Source: Chrysomallon squamiferum (lineage: Eukaryota; Mollusca; Gastropoda; Neomphalida; Peltospiridae). From it: 12,500 nucleotides of DNA. The stretch lies in the NCBI GenBank assembly GCA_012295275.1, contig CM022679.1:30692654-30705153 (forward strand). The letters are read 5' to 3'. The notes below the pieces were generated by a model. That model was not told the DNA's origin. It did not search any database and saw only the letters and a list, made by a program, of their open reading frames with translations. Positions 1 to 9,140 of this stretch are shown in pieces. Position 1 is the stretch's first letter, and each line of letters opens with the position of its first letter. Made by a program: the position numbers and the translations under genes.

Positions 1-436
<436 letters not shown>

Positions 437-1069
437 ATATCTTTATGGGGAGATAAAGCTATTTACACTCTCATTCTTGCTTTCACTGAGATAAATATAT
501 TCTTGTCTATTAGGTAATTTCTGAATTTCATACATCCATTGCCAAATTACATTTCTGAAAGATCCTGGGCTACAGGCTCTCGCAGGCAGTGTATTTCAGT
601 GCAGTAGATTTCATTACTTATATTGTTGCATTGTTCGTTATATAGCTTGTTAAACAAGTCTGAAACGTTATAGGTTATCATTCATTCGTTTTCATGTTAT
701 GTGTTCTGGTAAAATGTACATTTCTGGCTTGATTACACAGGCTGACGTTTTCTTATACGAAATGTTTTTGACCAGAAGTGTTTTGGTTTTCGCAATAAAT
801 CGAGAGTATTAGATAACAATAAACCTTAATACTGTAGGTAGTTTTTATATACATTTTTTAATCTGTGTGCACGAAATAAAGAATGTGTTCGCTAAACCAC
901 CCGAAAACTGTATCATATCATTATCTAATCTTTTTAAAATTGTTTTTTGTCTTTTAGTAATGTACAATACTAGGACATATCACATTCACGAATTCCGAGA
1001 TAAGAATTCAGAAGTAATGAAGCAGAATATTTTGTAATAATCATGTATATTTTACTGAACATTCGCGTA
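437..1069. other. AT-rich unique stretch, no gene recognised
   Basis: About 630 bases of AT-rich unique sequence with stops scattered in every frame. At its left edge CTTTAT (441-446) and ATAAAG (453-458) form a 6-bp stem around a 6-base loop, a weak hairpin next to the TA run. I see no coding signal, tRNA-like boxes or transposon ends. Confidence 0.6.
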
Positions 1070-1085
1070 TTTTTTTTTTTTTTTT
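1070..1085. repeat. poly-T tract (T16)
   Basis: Sixteen consecutive T. It could be a simple homopolymer or the 3' tail of a minus-strand retroposon. No element body or target-site duplication is visible around it. Confidence 0.95.
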
Positions 1086-1339
1086 AAACCATATTCTCTC
1101 GCTCTATCTGTTTGAAACTTACCATGTGGAGGTACAAACAACGTTCTCGTATTCAGTTTCTTTGTTATTCGCCCGTTAAGTAAGATTCGCCTGTTTATTT
1201 ACATCGAAATGAACACGAGAAAAGATAAATGTTTAGTTATAAGCTAGATGTTGTGAACCATTGTGATTGTTTTACGTGCGTCGAAAAAGTAAGTGTGTTT
1301 ATGTGTAACAAAACTGAACATTTTAAATCAATACAAAAA

Positions 1340-1600
1340 ATATATATATATATATATTACTACAGACATAACTATACGCTAAAGTATACACTACATGCAT
1401 ACGTATATACACACATACATTTATACATATACATACATACATACATTTATACATACACACACACATATATATATATATATAGAAACACACACATATATAT
1501 ATATATATATACGTACATATACACAGATATACATATATGCATGCATACATACATACACGCATACACACATACGTACGTACGTACATACATATATACGTTT
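1340..1600. repeat. complex TA / CATA / CA microsatellite cluster
   Basis: A (TA)n run at 1340-1357 is followed from about 1387 by imperfect CATA/TACA tetranucleotides. TATATA and CACACA patches interrupt these at about 1455-1510, and a self-complementary ACGTACGT patch lies at about 1571-1584. Open frames on both strands (Tyr/Ile/Thr/His on plus, Cys/Val/Tyr/Met on minus) follow from the four-base period. Confidence 0.95.
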
Positions 1601-1630
1601 TATTATTTATAATTTATTCCCATACAATAA

Positions 1631-1649
1631 TTTTTTTTTTTTTTTTTTT
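1631..1649. repeat. poly-T tract (T19)
   Basis: Nineteen consecutive T, then an A-rich stretch. No adjoining retroposon body is recognised. Confidence 0.95.
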
Positions 1650-2262
1650 AAAAGCTGTAACAATTTAAAAATCGTTTATTTGATAAAATAATTATTCCCA
1701 AATACATTTAAGAAAAAGAAAAGAAAATTAATCAAAAATGAGAAGAAAAGAGTAAAAACTCTAACAGATTATACTGCTGTGGGGCAAACCCCACACTGAA
1801 ATGTCTCACCTTGATTTATACAAAACATGGCGTCTCTTAATTAACTCGTCAGACTTTGATCTTCTAAAGTTTGTGGTGTATTCAGCAGTGTTAGAACGGT
1901 CATCCACCCCTGCAGGTTTTGTTTAGAGAACAAAGTAAATTATATTTCATAGACCTACTCGGTGCTTGCGGATTTTTGAACATGATGTATGTGTGAATGT
2001 GTCTGCGTGTTCTTTCCCGTTCCAAATAGAACTTCGCATGCGTTTAATACAGCTCATTGTGTTTTTTTATATCTGTTTGAAAATGTTTGAGAAATGTTCG
2101 TTTCTGATGATTGTTAATAATGAACTGTGTGTTTCATTTCTTACTGCATTTTTGTGTTATAAGAAAAAGTAGCGGTTAATATTAAAATGTTTTGATGCAA
2201 ACCATTTATTTTCAGTCATACACACACTATACATAGTGATGCAAATCCAACGCACAGTTACA
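1650..2262. other. unique stretch, no gene recognised
   Basis: Mostly unique sequence, A-rich at 1700-1760 and then of more balanced composition at 1775-1920. A 68-codon plus-strand frame at 1966-2172 has no recognisable domain. The only local structure that stands out is the hairpin at 1778-1795, listed separately. Confidence 0.55.
1778..1795. other. GC-rich perfect hairpin, 7-bp stem with CAAA loop
   Basis: TGTGGGG at 1778-1784 pairs perfectly with CCCCACA at 1789-1795 around a four-base CAAA loop. A stem this GC-rich stands out in AT-rich surroundings. It would fold in single-stranded DNA or in RNA from either strand. No longer precursor-like stem extends from it, so I do not call it a microRNA. 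Confidence 0.8.
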
Positions 2263-2382
2263 TACAAACACGCACATACATACAAAAAAAAAACACAAAA
2301 AAACCCACACATAGATACAAATATACGTAAATATATATTCAATAAATTCAAAAATAGTTTTCTCGTTTGTTTGGTTTATCAA

Positions 2383-2434
<52 letters not shown>
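2263..2434. repeat. A-rich CATA/CACA patch followed by (AT)22
   Basis: An imperfect A-rich CA/CATA patch covers about 2263-2330. A run of A from 2381 passes directly into (AT)22 at 2391-2434. The AT run is self-complementary and can form a cruciform. Confidence 0.93.
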
Positions 2435-2439
<5 letters not shown>

Positions 2440-2796
2440 AAATAATGATCAAAGGGAGAGAACTGCTGTTTGACTAACTGACCACTACTGTGGCTATTTT
2501 AACGATTCCGAGGTCACGTTTATCTATGATTACAAATCATCTCATTTCGCTTTGAGGTATCTGTTGGTCAGTCTGCAGCTAACTGTGACGTTTACCTCGT
2601 TCTGTTAAGTGAGATAAAGTAGAGTTATCTGCCACAGCGATAAACAGAGTTTTATGTTTCTTCGTTTTCTTTGAAAGAAGCAAATCTTTTAGACAAATGA
2701 AGTGATTTTTATTTGAACAAATCTGAAACAGTTTTGTAAGATGTTAACGTTGTAGGTGTTTCTCTCAATGTGGGGGTGTTTGGATTATGTAGGTGT
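2435..2796. other. unique stretch with some CpG, no gene recognised
   Basis: Unique sequence that is less AT-biased than its surroundings at about 2460-2650, with several CpG dinucleotides. ACTGACCA at 2477-2484 is repeated in inverted orientation (TGGTCAGT) at 2565-2572. GAGGTCACG starts near 2510 and contains an AGGTCA nuclear-receptor-type half site. These motifs are short enough to be chance. No open frame of note. Confidence 0.5.
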
Positions 2797-2856
2797 GGAT
2801 GGAATGATGGATGGAATGAATGAATGAATGGATGGATGGTTAGATAAATGGATGAA
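2797..2856. repeat. imperfect ATGG/ATGA tetranucleotide array
   Basis: A run of GGAT, GAAT and GGATGA tetramers with four-base periodicity and point variants, typical of a decaying microsatellite. Confidence 0.9.
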
Positions 2857-2934
2857 TCAATGTGTAAGTTTGTGTGTGTGAAAATATGTTTTGTTTCAAT
2901 GTATAAAATATATACCTGTATGATGTATGAACGA

Positions 2935-3016
2935 CGGTATGTGTGTATATATATACGTATGTATTTATATATATATGTATGTATGTATGAATGAGTGTAT
3001 GTATGTATGTATGCAT
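2935..3016. repeat. TATG/TATA microsatellite
   Basis: GTGTGTATATATATACGTATG passes into repeated TATG units. It is the reverse-complement motif class of the CATA cluster at 1387-1600. Confidence 0.92.
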
Positions 3017-3044
3017 GTTTGTGTAATATTCATCCATTCATTCT

Positions 3045-3045
3045 T

Positions 3046-3092
<47 letters not shown>

Positions 3093-3095
3093 TTT
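3045..3095. repeat. (TTTA)12 microsatellite
   Basis: Twelve uninterrupted TTTA units plus a terminal TTT. The Leu-Phe-Ile-Tyr frame across it is periodic and not coding. Confidence 0.98.
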
Positions 3096-3490
3096 GAATA
3101 TACAACAAATCTATACGGGAATAATTATCTACACTCAATACACCAATATCTTTACTCATTTTTTTTCTTTCTTTCTCATTGACAAGGAATATGGAATAAA
3201 TTTATACGTCTGTAGTTTTCGAGATAACCTTTACGTGTTATAATTCATGTACAAACCACACAGCACTCAAATAAAGCCAGCTGGCCCGTAAAGAACTGCT
3301 TTTTATCTTGATTAGTTAACAATCCGCACACATCATTAACAATGTATGGCCTTTATACAGCGCCAGATCAATGGGTTATATTGTCACAATCTGAATACTT
3401 TTCTCTTTTCCCTCTCACAGTACAACAGACTGTAAAACGTGCTGGCGTCTGTCTGTAGAGATGTGGAAATCGTAATTACAGTAGACACAG
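3096..3490. other. unique stretch before the minisatellite
   Basis: Unique, AT-rich to balanced sequence. It contains the 10-bp palindrome GCCAGCTGGC at 3276-3285, with a CAGCTG E-box core, and a slightly GC-richer patch at about 3420-3470. No gene recognised. Confidence 0.55.
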
Positions 3491-4116
3491 AGTTTATAGT
3501 TGTTTATAGTCTGCAGTACAGACACTATATTTATAGTTCTAGTTTGCTACACAGAAAATATATTTACAGCTCCAGACTGCAGTAGAAATAATATATTTAC
3601 AGTTGTAGTCCGCAGTACAGAAAATATATTAATAATTGTAGTCTACAGTACACACAGTATATTTATAATTGTAGTCTACAGTACAGACAGTATATTTATA
3701 ATTGTAGTCTACAGTACAGGCAGTATATTTACAGTTGTAGTCTGCAGTACAGACAGTATATTTATAACTGTAGTCTACAGTACAGAAAATATATTTATAG
3801 TTGTAGGCTGCAGTATAGACAGTATATTTATAATTGTAGTCTACAGTACAGTCAGTATATTTACAGTTGTAGTCTGTAGACAGACTATGTATTTATAATT
3901 GTAGTCTGCAGTACAGACAGTATATTTATAATTGTAGTCTGCAGTACAGACAGTATATTTATAATTGTAATACGCAGTACAGACAGTATATTTATAATAG
4001 TAGTCTGCAGTACAGACAGTATATTTATAATTGTAGTCCGTAGATAGACATTGTATTTATAGTTGAGGTCTGTAGTACAGAAAATATATTTACAGCTGTA
4101 GACTGCAGTACAGACA
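3491..4116. repeat. 33-bp minisatellite, about 19 diverged tandem units
   Basis: The unit reads CTGCAGTACAGACAGTAT then ATTTATAATTGTAGT. The CTGCAG-like anchor starts at 3511, 3547, 3577, 3610, 3643, 3676, 3709, 3742, 3775, 3808, 3841, 3874, 3906, 3939, 3972, 4005, 4038, 4070 and 4103, so the period is 33 bp except for a 36/30 pair at the left edge and two 32-bp units (3874 and 4038). Many units carry PstI sites and an imperfect dyad: GTCTG, five bases, CAGAC. Because 33 is eleven codons, an 11-residue repeat stays open on plus (3500-3898) and on minus (3885-4121). On plus the 32-bp unit at 3874 breaks the phase. The frames are by-products of the period. Single-base variants between units mark an old, incompletely homogenised array. 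I do not recognise the family. Confidence 0.96.
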
Positions 4117-4470
4117 CACACAGAAACCTAGTACAGACTTTGATTAACAACATTACAAATATAACACAACACTTAACCCAATTTGACCACAGTATGATGG
4201 ATTAGATGTAATAACAGAATTAAACTATCTTACAAATATGTCTGTCGTGATTTCACAAATAGTCAGTGATACAGAATAACGTATGTAACAATGAGTCAGT
4301 GTGTTTATTTGAAATCTAGTCTGACTTATTCTTGTGGGCGTATTTGTAATCCCATATGGGCACGATTGATTTTCTTACAATAACCGAATGAAGTCACACT
4401 ACATTGTAGATGTACTCAGTCACACAATAAAATATCAATATAATCAACAATAAAATAAGTGTCTTTGCGG
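4117..4470. other. AT-rich unique stretch, no gene recognised
   Basis: Unique AT-rich sequence with stops in all frames. It contains the 10-bp palindrome CCCATATGGG at 4351-4360. Nothing else stands out. Confidence 0.6.
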
Positions 4471-4510
4471 GTGTGCGTATGTGTGTGTGCTGTGTGTGTG
4501 TGTGTGTGTG
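4471..4510. repeat. interrupted (GT)n microsatellite
   Basis: GT-rich from 4471, with a GT run at 4481-4489, one C interruption at 4490 and (TG)10 at 4491-4510. Confidence 0.95.
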
Positions 4511-4698
4511 TTTAGATAATGTGTGTAAATCTCTAAGCTGAATCAGAATAGGGTATTTATTGATGCTGAAATAACATGTGAATCGCTGTATGTTGTGAAT
4601 TTTAACTGTATAGTGGATTATTATATTTGACAGTTATATCATCGTGTGATGTAAAGTAGTACAAATTATAAAGTATAACCGCTGACATAGGTGATTTT

Positions 4699-4747
4699 TG
4701 TGTGTGTGTGTATACACATACACAGAGAGAGAGAGTGAGAGCGAGCG

Positions 4748-4833
<86 letters not shown>
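4699..4833. repeat. compound microsatellite (TG)6-TACACA-(GA)n with (GA)42
   Basis: (TG)6 at 4699-4710 runs into TATACACATACACA, then impure GA at 4725-4749 and pure (GA)42 at 4750-4833. TGTGTATACACA at 4707-4718 is a perfect 12-bp palindrome at the junction. Motif order matches the reverse complement of the 256-436 repeat (TG next to GA). The pure GA tract is a polypurine mirror repeat. Confidence 0.98.
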
Positions 4834-4836
<3 letters not shown>

Positions 4837-5379
4837 GTGGATCATTTCACTGACATGTCATAGGTGTAATTTCTTTTTATTCACCTCCTTTTTTTGAAAA
4901 AAGATCCGTGGATTAACATAATGTACAATATAGTCGCTAGAATCAACCCATTTTAGGTTAATTCTAGTCTTAACCAGTGCGTAGCACTTAGTGTTTGAAA
5001 GGCTGTTGTACGTTTTGATTCGACTAACGCAAACCATCATTACAATGTTCTTTAGAAAAAAAAACAAATAAAAACATACAAAACAGAAATTTTCTTATGG
5101 AGTATACAATTATATGAAAATTATCTGATGTGTGCCATCGATTAGCTGACATCAAATTAGTGTTTGGTCTGAGTGTGTCATTATGCTTGAAAAACCATTT
5201 CCTGTTCTACTGTTTTAAATTGACACTTTTAAACCTAGCACATTTAACAAAAACACGAAATATTATCTATCTTATCACATTAACCCTGACAATAAAAAAC
5301 CCATTTAATTCCAGCTACGAACGTTTAAAACCACGATTCTTCCTGGTTCAACTAAAGTCGTCTAAAAAAAAAAAAATGT
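4834..5379. other. AT-rich unique stretch, no gene recognised
   Basis: Unique sequence. A 69-codon minus-strand frame (4858-5067) and an 85-codon plus-strand frame (5130-5387) are present, but neither shows a known domain, and both have the composition expected of AT-rich DNA. A12 lies at about 5364-5375. Confidence 0.55.
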
Positions 5380-5660
5380 CCGGCTGAGCAATTCTCTTCT
5401 TTCTCCGCAATTCCCTCCTTTCTCAGACCGCGCACCGGCTGATATGTGAGAAACTCCGTCATTCTGCACTCCGCCAGTTTAATTAACTCGTCTAAGATTT
5501 CTGTAATCAGGTCTGGGTTGTTTGTTCGTTTCACCTTTCCGTGCCATAAACAACACTCGGCGATTTAGTCAATGGAAAAAGCGGCCGCAGTATAGGGTGT
5601 CCCGTCGTCCGCGTTTATTAGCGGAGGTCACGCAAAACAACGGGTTGAAGGTTTAGGCTG
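5380..5660. other. CpG-dense unique patch with NotI site
   Basis: By eye this holds about twenty CpG dinucleotides in under 300 bases, including CCGTCGTCCGCG near 5601 and a NotI site GCGGCCGC at 5581-5588, while flanking DNA is AT-rich and CpG-poor. GAGGTCACGCAAA begins near 5624 and recurs inverted near 11160. A minus-strand frame is open from 5564 down to 5352 (about 71 codons) with a Glu/Lys/Leu-rich product, but it has no ATG near its beginning and ends by reading through a T12 tract. The patch could be an exon, a promoter or enhancer, or simply a region that has escaped CpG decay. Its function is unknown to me. Confidence 0.5.
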
Positions 5661-5874
5661 TCAGCTTTTTCATTTCATCTTGCATTAACCCACATAACTC
5701 CAGCCGTTCCTTGCAGCTTCTTCGTGGTTTCTGAGATAAACGATCTCATTCAGAATGCGATATGAAATCATTTCTTAACCTGAACCTGATAGATGATGAC
5801 TGGGCCGGAATATCGTAGACTCTACAATGAAATCATAAAATATGATACGCATATACATCGATAGTTTCCTTTCC
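5661..5874. other. unique stretch, no gene recognised
   Basis: Unique sequence of intermediate composition continuing from the CpG-dense patch, then AT-rich up to the poly-T. No defensible feature. Confidence 0.55.
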
Positions 5875-6003
5875 TTTTTTTTTTTTTTTTTTTTTCGCTC
5901 TACTACTACTACTCCTACTACTACTACTACTATAACTACTACTACTGTTGCTGCTGCTACTATACTACTACTACTACTATTGTTGTTGTTGTTGTTGTTG
6001 TTA
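5875..6003. repeat. T21 followed by CTA/CTG/TTG trinucleotide cluster
   Basis: T21 at 5875-5895 leads into (CTA)n with point variants at about 5899-5946, a short (CTG) patch at about 5946-5957, more CTA at about 5957-5978, and (TTG)7 at 5980-6000. The three-base period persists through the motif changes. Confidence 0.95.
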
Positions 6004-6283
6004 TACTTTTTGTAAGTTTGTTATTATTGTTTTAATTATTAGTATTCACAACGTACTTAATTAATTCATTCATTAATATTATTATATTACAAGAAAAGCT
6101 TTAAGTAGTCACTGTAACTGTAATATCCTATGTTAACTCTTTGACAATTTCTTTCCCCGTCTGATATTTTCCATTTCTATTAATTCACAAAAGGCATTGA
6201 CATTGATTTGATGTCTATAAAAACTTTTACATAAAAGAGATGTTGCTGTCGACAACCTAAAATAAATAAATAAATTTAAAAAT
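6004..6283. other. AT-rich unique stretch, no gene recognised
   Basis: AT-rich unique sequence ending in a short AAAT run at about 6260-6275. No coding or RNA signal. Confidence 0.6.
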
Positions 6284-6412
6284 CATATATATGTATGTAA
6301 TATGTATGTATATATGTATATATGTATGTATAAATGTGTAGATATATATATATATGAATGTATGTATGTATGTATGTATGTAGGGATGAATGTATGGATG
6401 GATTAATGAAGG
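6284..6412. repeat. TATG/TATA microsatellite
   Basis: Imperfect ATATATGTATG units, with a pure TATG stretch at about 6359-6382, then ATGGATG variants. It faces the CATA cluster at 6964-7204 in inverted orientation. Confidence 0.94.
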
Positions 6413-6483
6413 TATCTGTACATATTTACTTTTTTTTGTTTATTTCCATTATATATATTTTTTTTCTATTTTATTTGATCTTG

Positions 6484-6569
6484 TTTTATTTTTATTTTAT
6501 TTTATCTTATCTTATCTTATCTTATCTTATCTTATCATATCTTATCTAATTTTATCTTATTTTATTTAT
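6484..6569. repeat. pentanucleotide array TTTTA grading into (TTATC)7
   Basis: A five-base period starts with TTTTA units (6484-6504), becomes seven pure TTATC units (6502-6536), one ATATC, one TTATC, then returns to TTTTA/TTATC variants. Continuous phase across the change suggests a single T-to-C variant spread within one array. Confidence 0.93.
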
Positions 6570-6963
6570 TCAGAATTTTTGCTTACAAATCGTAGGACGT
6601 TGTCCTTTTCAACCCGCACTGTTAGACAAAGGAAGTTTTCGAAGTATCTCCTATCACACTGTATCTATGATTTGGCTTGGCAGGTTATGATGTACGTGCA
6701 ATGTGTAATCAAATATTATATAACCGTGAACGCCGATTTAATCCAGTCTTTTAACGAAACGGTATCGACAGAAAGTTAATGACGTAGTATAACTATATTT
6801 ATCTGGACGAAAAATCAATCATTTTGTACAAAGATTTTTTTTTTTATTAAAGTAGACGTTTTCTGTGCTGCGTAGAATGAATGAAAATATTGCTCTTAGC
6901 CTAAGCTTTGATTACGATGATTTATGGAGATAAAGCTGTGTTTTTTGTTTCCTATTTTAGATG
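6570..6963. other. unique stretch with open frame tail, no gene recognised
   Basis: Unique sequence with about ten CpG at 6585-6790. A plus-strand frame entered from the upstream repeat stays open to 6779, and its last 65 or so residues have mixed composition with no domain I recognise. The ATG lies upstream of the repeat part (6390), so the frame as a whole is unlikely to be a gene. T12 lies at 6834-6845. Confidence 0.5.
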
Positions 6964-7204
6964 ATACATACACATATATATATAATAGATACATACATAC
7001 GATGCGTACGTACATATATGCCTAAAATATACATACATGCATACATATATAATTCCATACAGACATACACACACATATAGAAAGATAGACATACAAACAA
7101 ACATAGATATATATATATATATATACATACATACATACATACATACATACATACATACATACATACATACATACATACACACACACACATACATACATAC
7201 ATGC
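6964..7204. repeat. CATA/TACA microsatellite cluster
   Basis: Imperfect CATA with TATATA patches at 6964-7123, pure TACA/CATA tetramers at about 7124-7178, a CA patch at about 7179-7189, then CATA again. Degenerate ACAGAC-like sequence trails to about 7260. The long minus-strand Cys/Val/Tyr/Met frames here arise from the period. Confidence 0.96.
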
Positions 7205-7680
7205 TTACACAGAGACATACAGACAGATTTACAGACACAAAGACGGAAAGAAAAACATACACAAACAGAATGGGAAACATAAAGGTTAAGAATCTTCTTG
7301 TTGTAAAGAGGCCAGCAGTAAAGAAGGTAAGTATTATAAAAACAGATCATTGATGCGGGGCCGAGGACTCGTATTAAGTTCACAGACTGTGGAAGAGTTT
7401 CGTGACTAATGGAGCAAATCGCAGGCTATAGCTAATCTCACAGATGTCAGGTCTTTGCCTGGCAAATATCTCTAACAATTAATTTTTTTATTATTATTTA
7501 TTTCTGTCTCTCTCGCGTACATTGCGTAAAATTCCCACTAGACTTTGATTTGTCTATTGACCGCAGTTGTGAGTTCATTGAGGAACGTTGCGGGATGCAG
7601 TAAGGACTGTACGAAATAATGGTTTGAACTGTGTAATATTAACCTATTTGATACAGGATTTTATTTGACAGTTGGACAGT
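7205..7680. other. unique stretch, no gene recognised
   Basis: Unique sequence with moderate CpG at about 7350-7380 and 7560-7610. TTTGCCTGGCAAA at 7454-7466 is a 13-bp palindrome with a one-base centre. No coding frame of note. Confidence 0.55.
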
Positions 7681-8250
7681 GGAAGAAGGTTTCAAGTGTC
7701 ATTTTTGTTTGATCAAAAGGAAATAGAAAAAATGATGGAAAGAGAAAGTTATTAAGAGAAAAAGAAAATTGAAAATAATGGGTTCAAGGAAATTGATAAA
7801 TAATTGAAAGTGAGATTAATGAAAATATAAAAGACACTAGGTTATAAGACGTAATGGAAATCTGGAAGTGATAAAATGTTATAATAGAAACCATACAATT
7901 TACAATAGAAAATTGAAACTCTCTAATCGATTAAATGCTGAAAATTTAAAATATTTAATATATATATATATATAAAATATAAAATACATAACTAAAAAGT
8001 TAATAATAACTATAATTTTATCAAAATAAAGTGGAATTTTATAAATTAATTTAAATTAAAACAGAAAATCAAAAAATAATTTGAACCAGAAATTTATTAA
8101 ATAATTTAAAGTAGTATTATTAAAAAGAAAGAAAAAATTTGACAGATTCGGGAATGTGAGCAAATATTGGAAACAAGATAATTAAATAAAATTATAAAGT
8201 AAAGTAAAACAGATATTTGGTCGAATGGTGATTATTGATTTCCAGTGATA
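7681..8250. other. A/purine-skewed low-complexity stretch
   Basis: The plus strand is strongly A- and purine-biased. Hand counting three 60-base lines within 7721-7860 gives roughly 70-80% purine. GAAA, AAATT and AATAA words recur without a fixed period. A short TA run lies at about 7957-7974. It may be a decayed GAAA/AAAT repeat. No frame stays open for long. Confidence 0.7.
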
Positions 8251-8418
8251 TTTTCCAAAACTAGAAAGAGAATTCACAAAATCTGGTTAGCCATGCACTA
8301 CCGATTAGTAATAGACCAAAAATAGAAATTTTATCAAGATTAAAGAACTGGTATCTGCAACTTTTTTAAGAATGCGTTTTCATTAAATTCCAAATTAATT
8401 TACTAACTGATTTTCATT

Positions 8419-8422
<4 letters not shown>
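8251..8422. other. AT-rich unique stretch before A33
   Basis: Unique AT-rich sequence immediately upstream of the long poly-A. It could be the 3' body of a retroposon with that tail, but I recognise no SINE or LINE motif in it. Confidence 0.4.
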
Positions 8423-8457
<35 letters not shown>

Positions 8458-8491
8458 ATAATAATAATAAAAAAATAAAATAAAAAATAAA
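8423..8491. repeat. A33 tract followed by AAT and AAAT-rich run
   Basis: Thirty-three consecutive A at 8423-8455, then AAT repeats to about 8470 and A/T-only sequence to about 8491. A long homopolymer grading into AAT resembles the tail of a retroposed sequence on the plus strand. No target-site duplication was identified. Confidence 0.9.
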
Positions 8492-9120
8492 TAGATAAAA
8501 CAAGGAACACAGTATTTGGTGAAATGGTCAGAGCTCTTATTTGAAGTTTGAATATTCTTTGACGTAAAATATAATAACATTTTGTCGTGTTTGTTGAAAA
8601 TAAATTGATTTAATTTCTTTTCATTCTGATTTCATATCTTTAATAATTTAATACATTTTACAAAATAAAAAAAAAAATATTTCCAAAACTGAATAAGGAG
8701 CTATTTGCTTTTATCGACAGACTGAAGCGCCTTTGGTTATAGGATCAAAGCCAGATAAGATACAGTTTCTGTGAATTTTATATATTACTATTTTTTGATG
8801 ATCCTTACTACTGATAAGCATACCCGTTGAATAGTATCAGCGGATTTCATCTGTCTTATAATCAGTATTAACAGTCACAGAAACAACAGTGGAAAAAAAA
8901 AGAATAAACAAACGATTCACATTTAAAAAAAAAAATGTTAATACTTAAAGTATTAAAACGTCGTTAATAGAAATAAAAAACACAAAATGTGTAATTTCCC
9001 ATTAATCAATGACGCTGTCATAACTGTGTGCTAAAATAAATATTAGTAATAAATGAACGAATCTTTACAAATATTCATTTTATTTACGAATCATTAATTA
9101 AAACAAATATCTGTTTGCAC
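8492..9120. other. AT-rich unique stretch, no gene recognised
   Basis: Unique AT-rich sequence with several short A runs (for example near 8668, 8893 and 8925). No open frame of note and no RNA gene signal. Confidence 0.6.
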
Positions 9121-9140
9121 TGAAAAACAGCGGTGGATTT

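Noticed and set aside
3491-4116. CRISPR-like array
   Set aside because: The units are contiguous with no unique spacers, show gradual divergence, and sit in an animal-type genome.
3500-4121. Plus (3500-3898) and minus (3885-4121) open frames with 11-residue repeats
   Set aside because: The 33-bp unit is a multiple of three, so any stop-free phase stays open on either strand. The 32-bp units break phase, and the products are hydrophobic strings with no known repeat family.
4858-5067. 69-codon minus-strand frame as a transposon protein fragment
   Set aside because: No catalytic or zinc-binding motif is visible, and the composition matches AT-rich random sequence.
1837-5492. 14-mer TTAATTAACTCGTC at 1837-1850 and 5479-5492
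   Set aside because: The flanks show no further similarity, and a single shared 14-mer in 12.5 kb of AT-rich DNA is within chance.
5352-5534. 60-codon minus-strand frame as a complete gene
   Set aside because: The start is GTG and the end runs through a T12 tract. I kept it only as a possible exon within the CpG-dense patch.
443-6937. Similar TTATGG(GG)AGATAAAGCT words near 443 and 6922
   Set aside because: The similarity stops at once outside the word, and both are AT-rich, so chance is enough.
6952-7383. 143-codon minus-strand Cys/Val/Tyr/Met frame resembling a Cys-rich protein
   Set aside because: It is produced by CATA/TATG periodicity. There is no signal peptide and no spaced Cys framework independent of the repeat.
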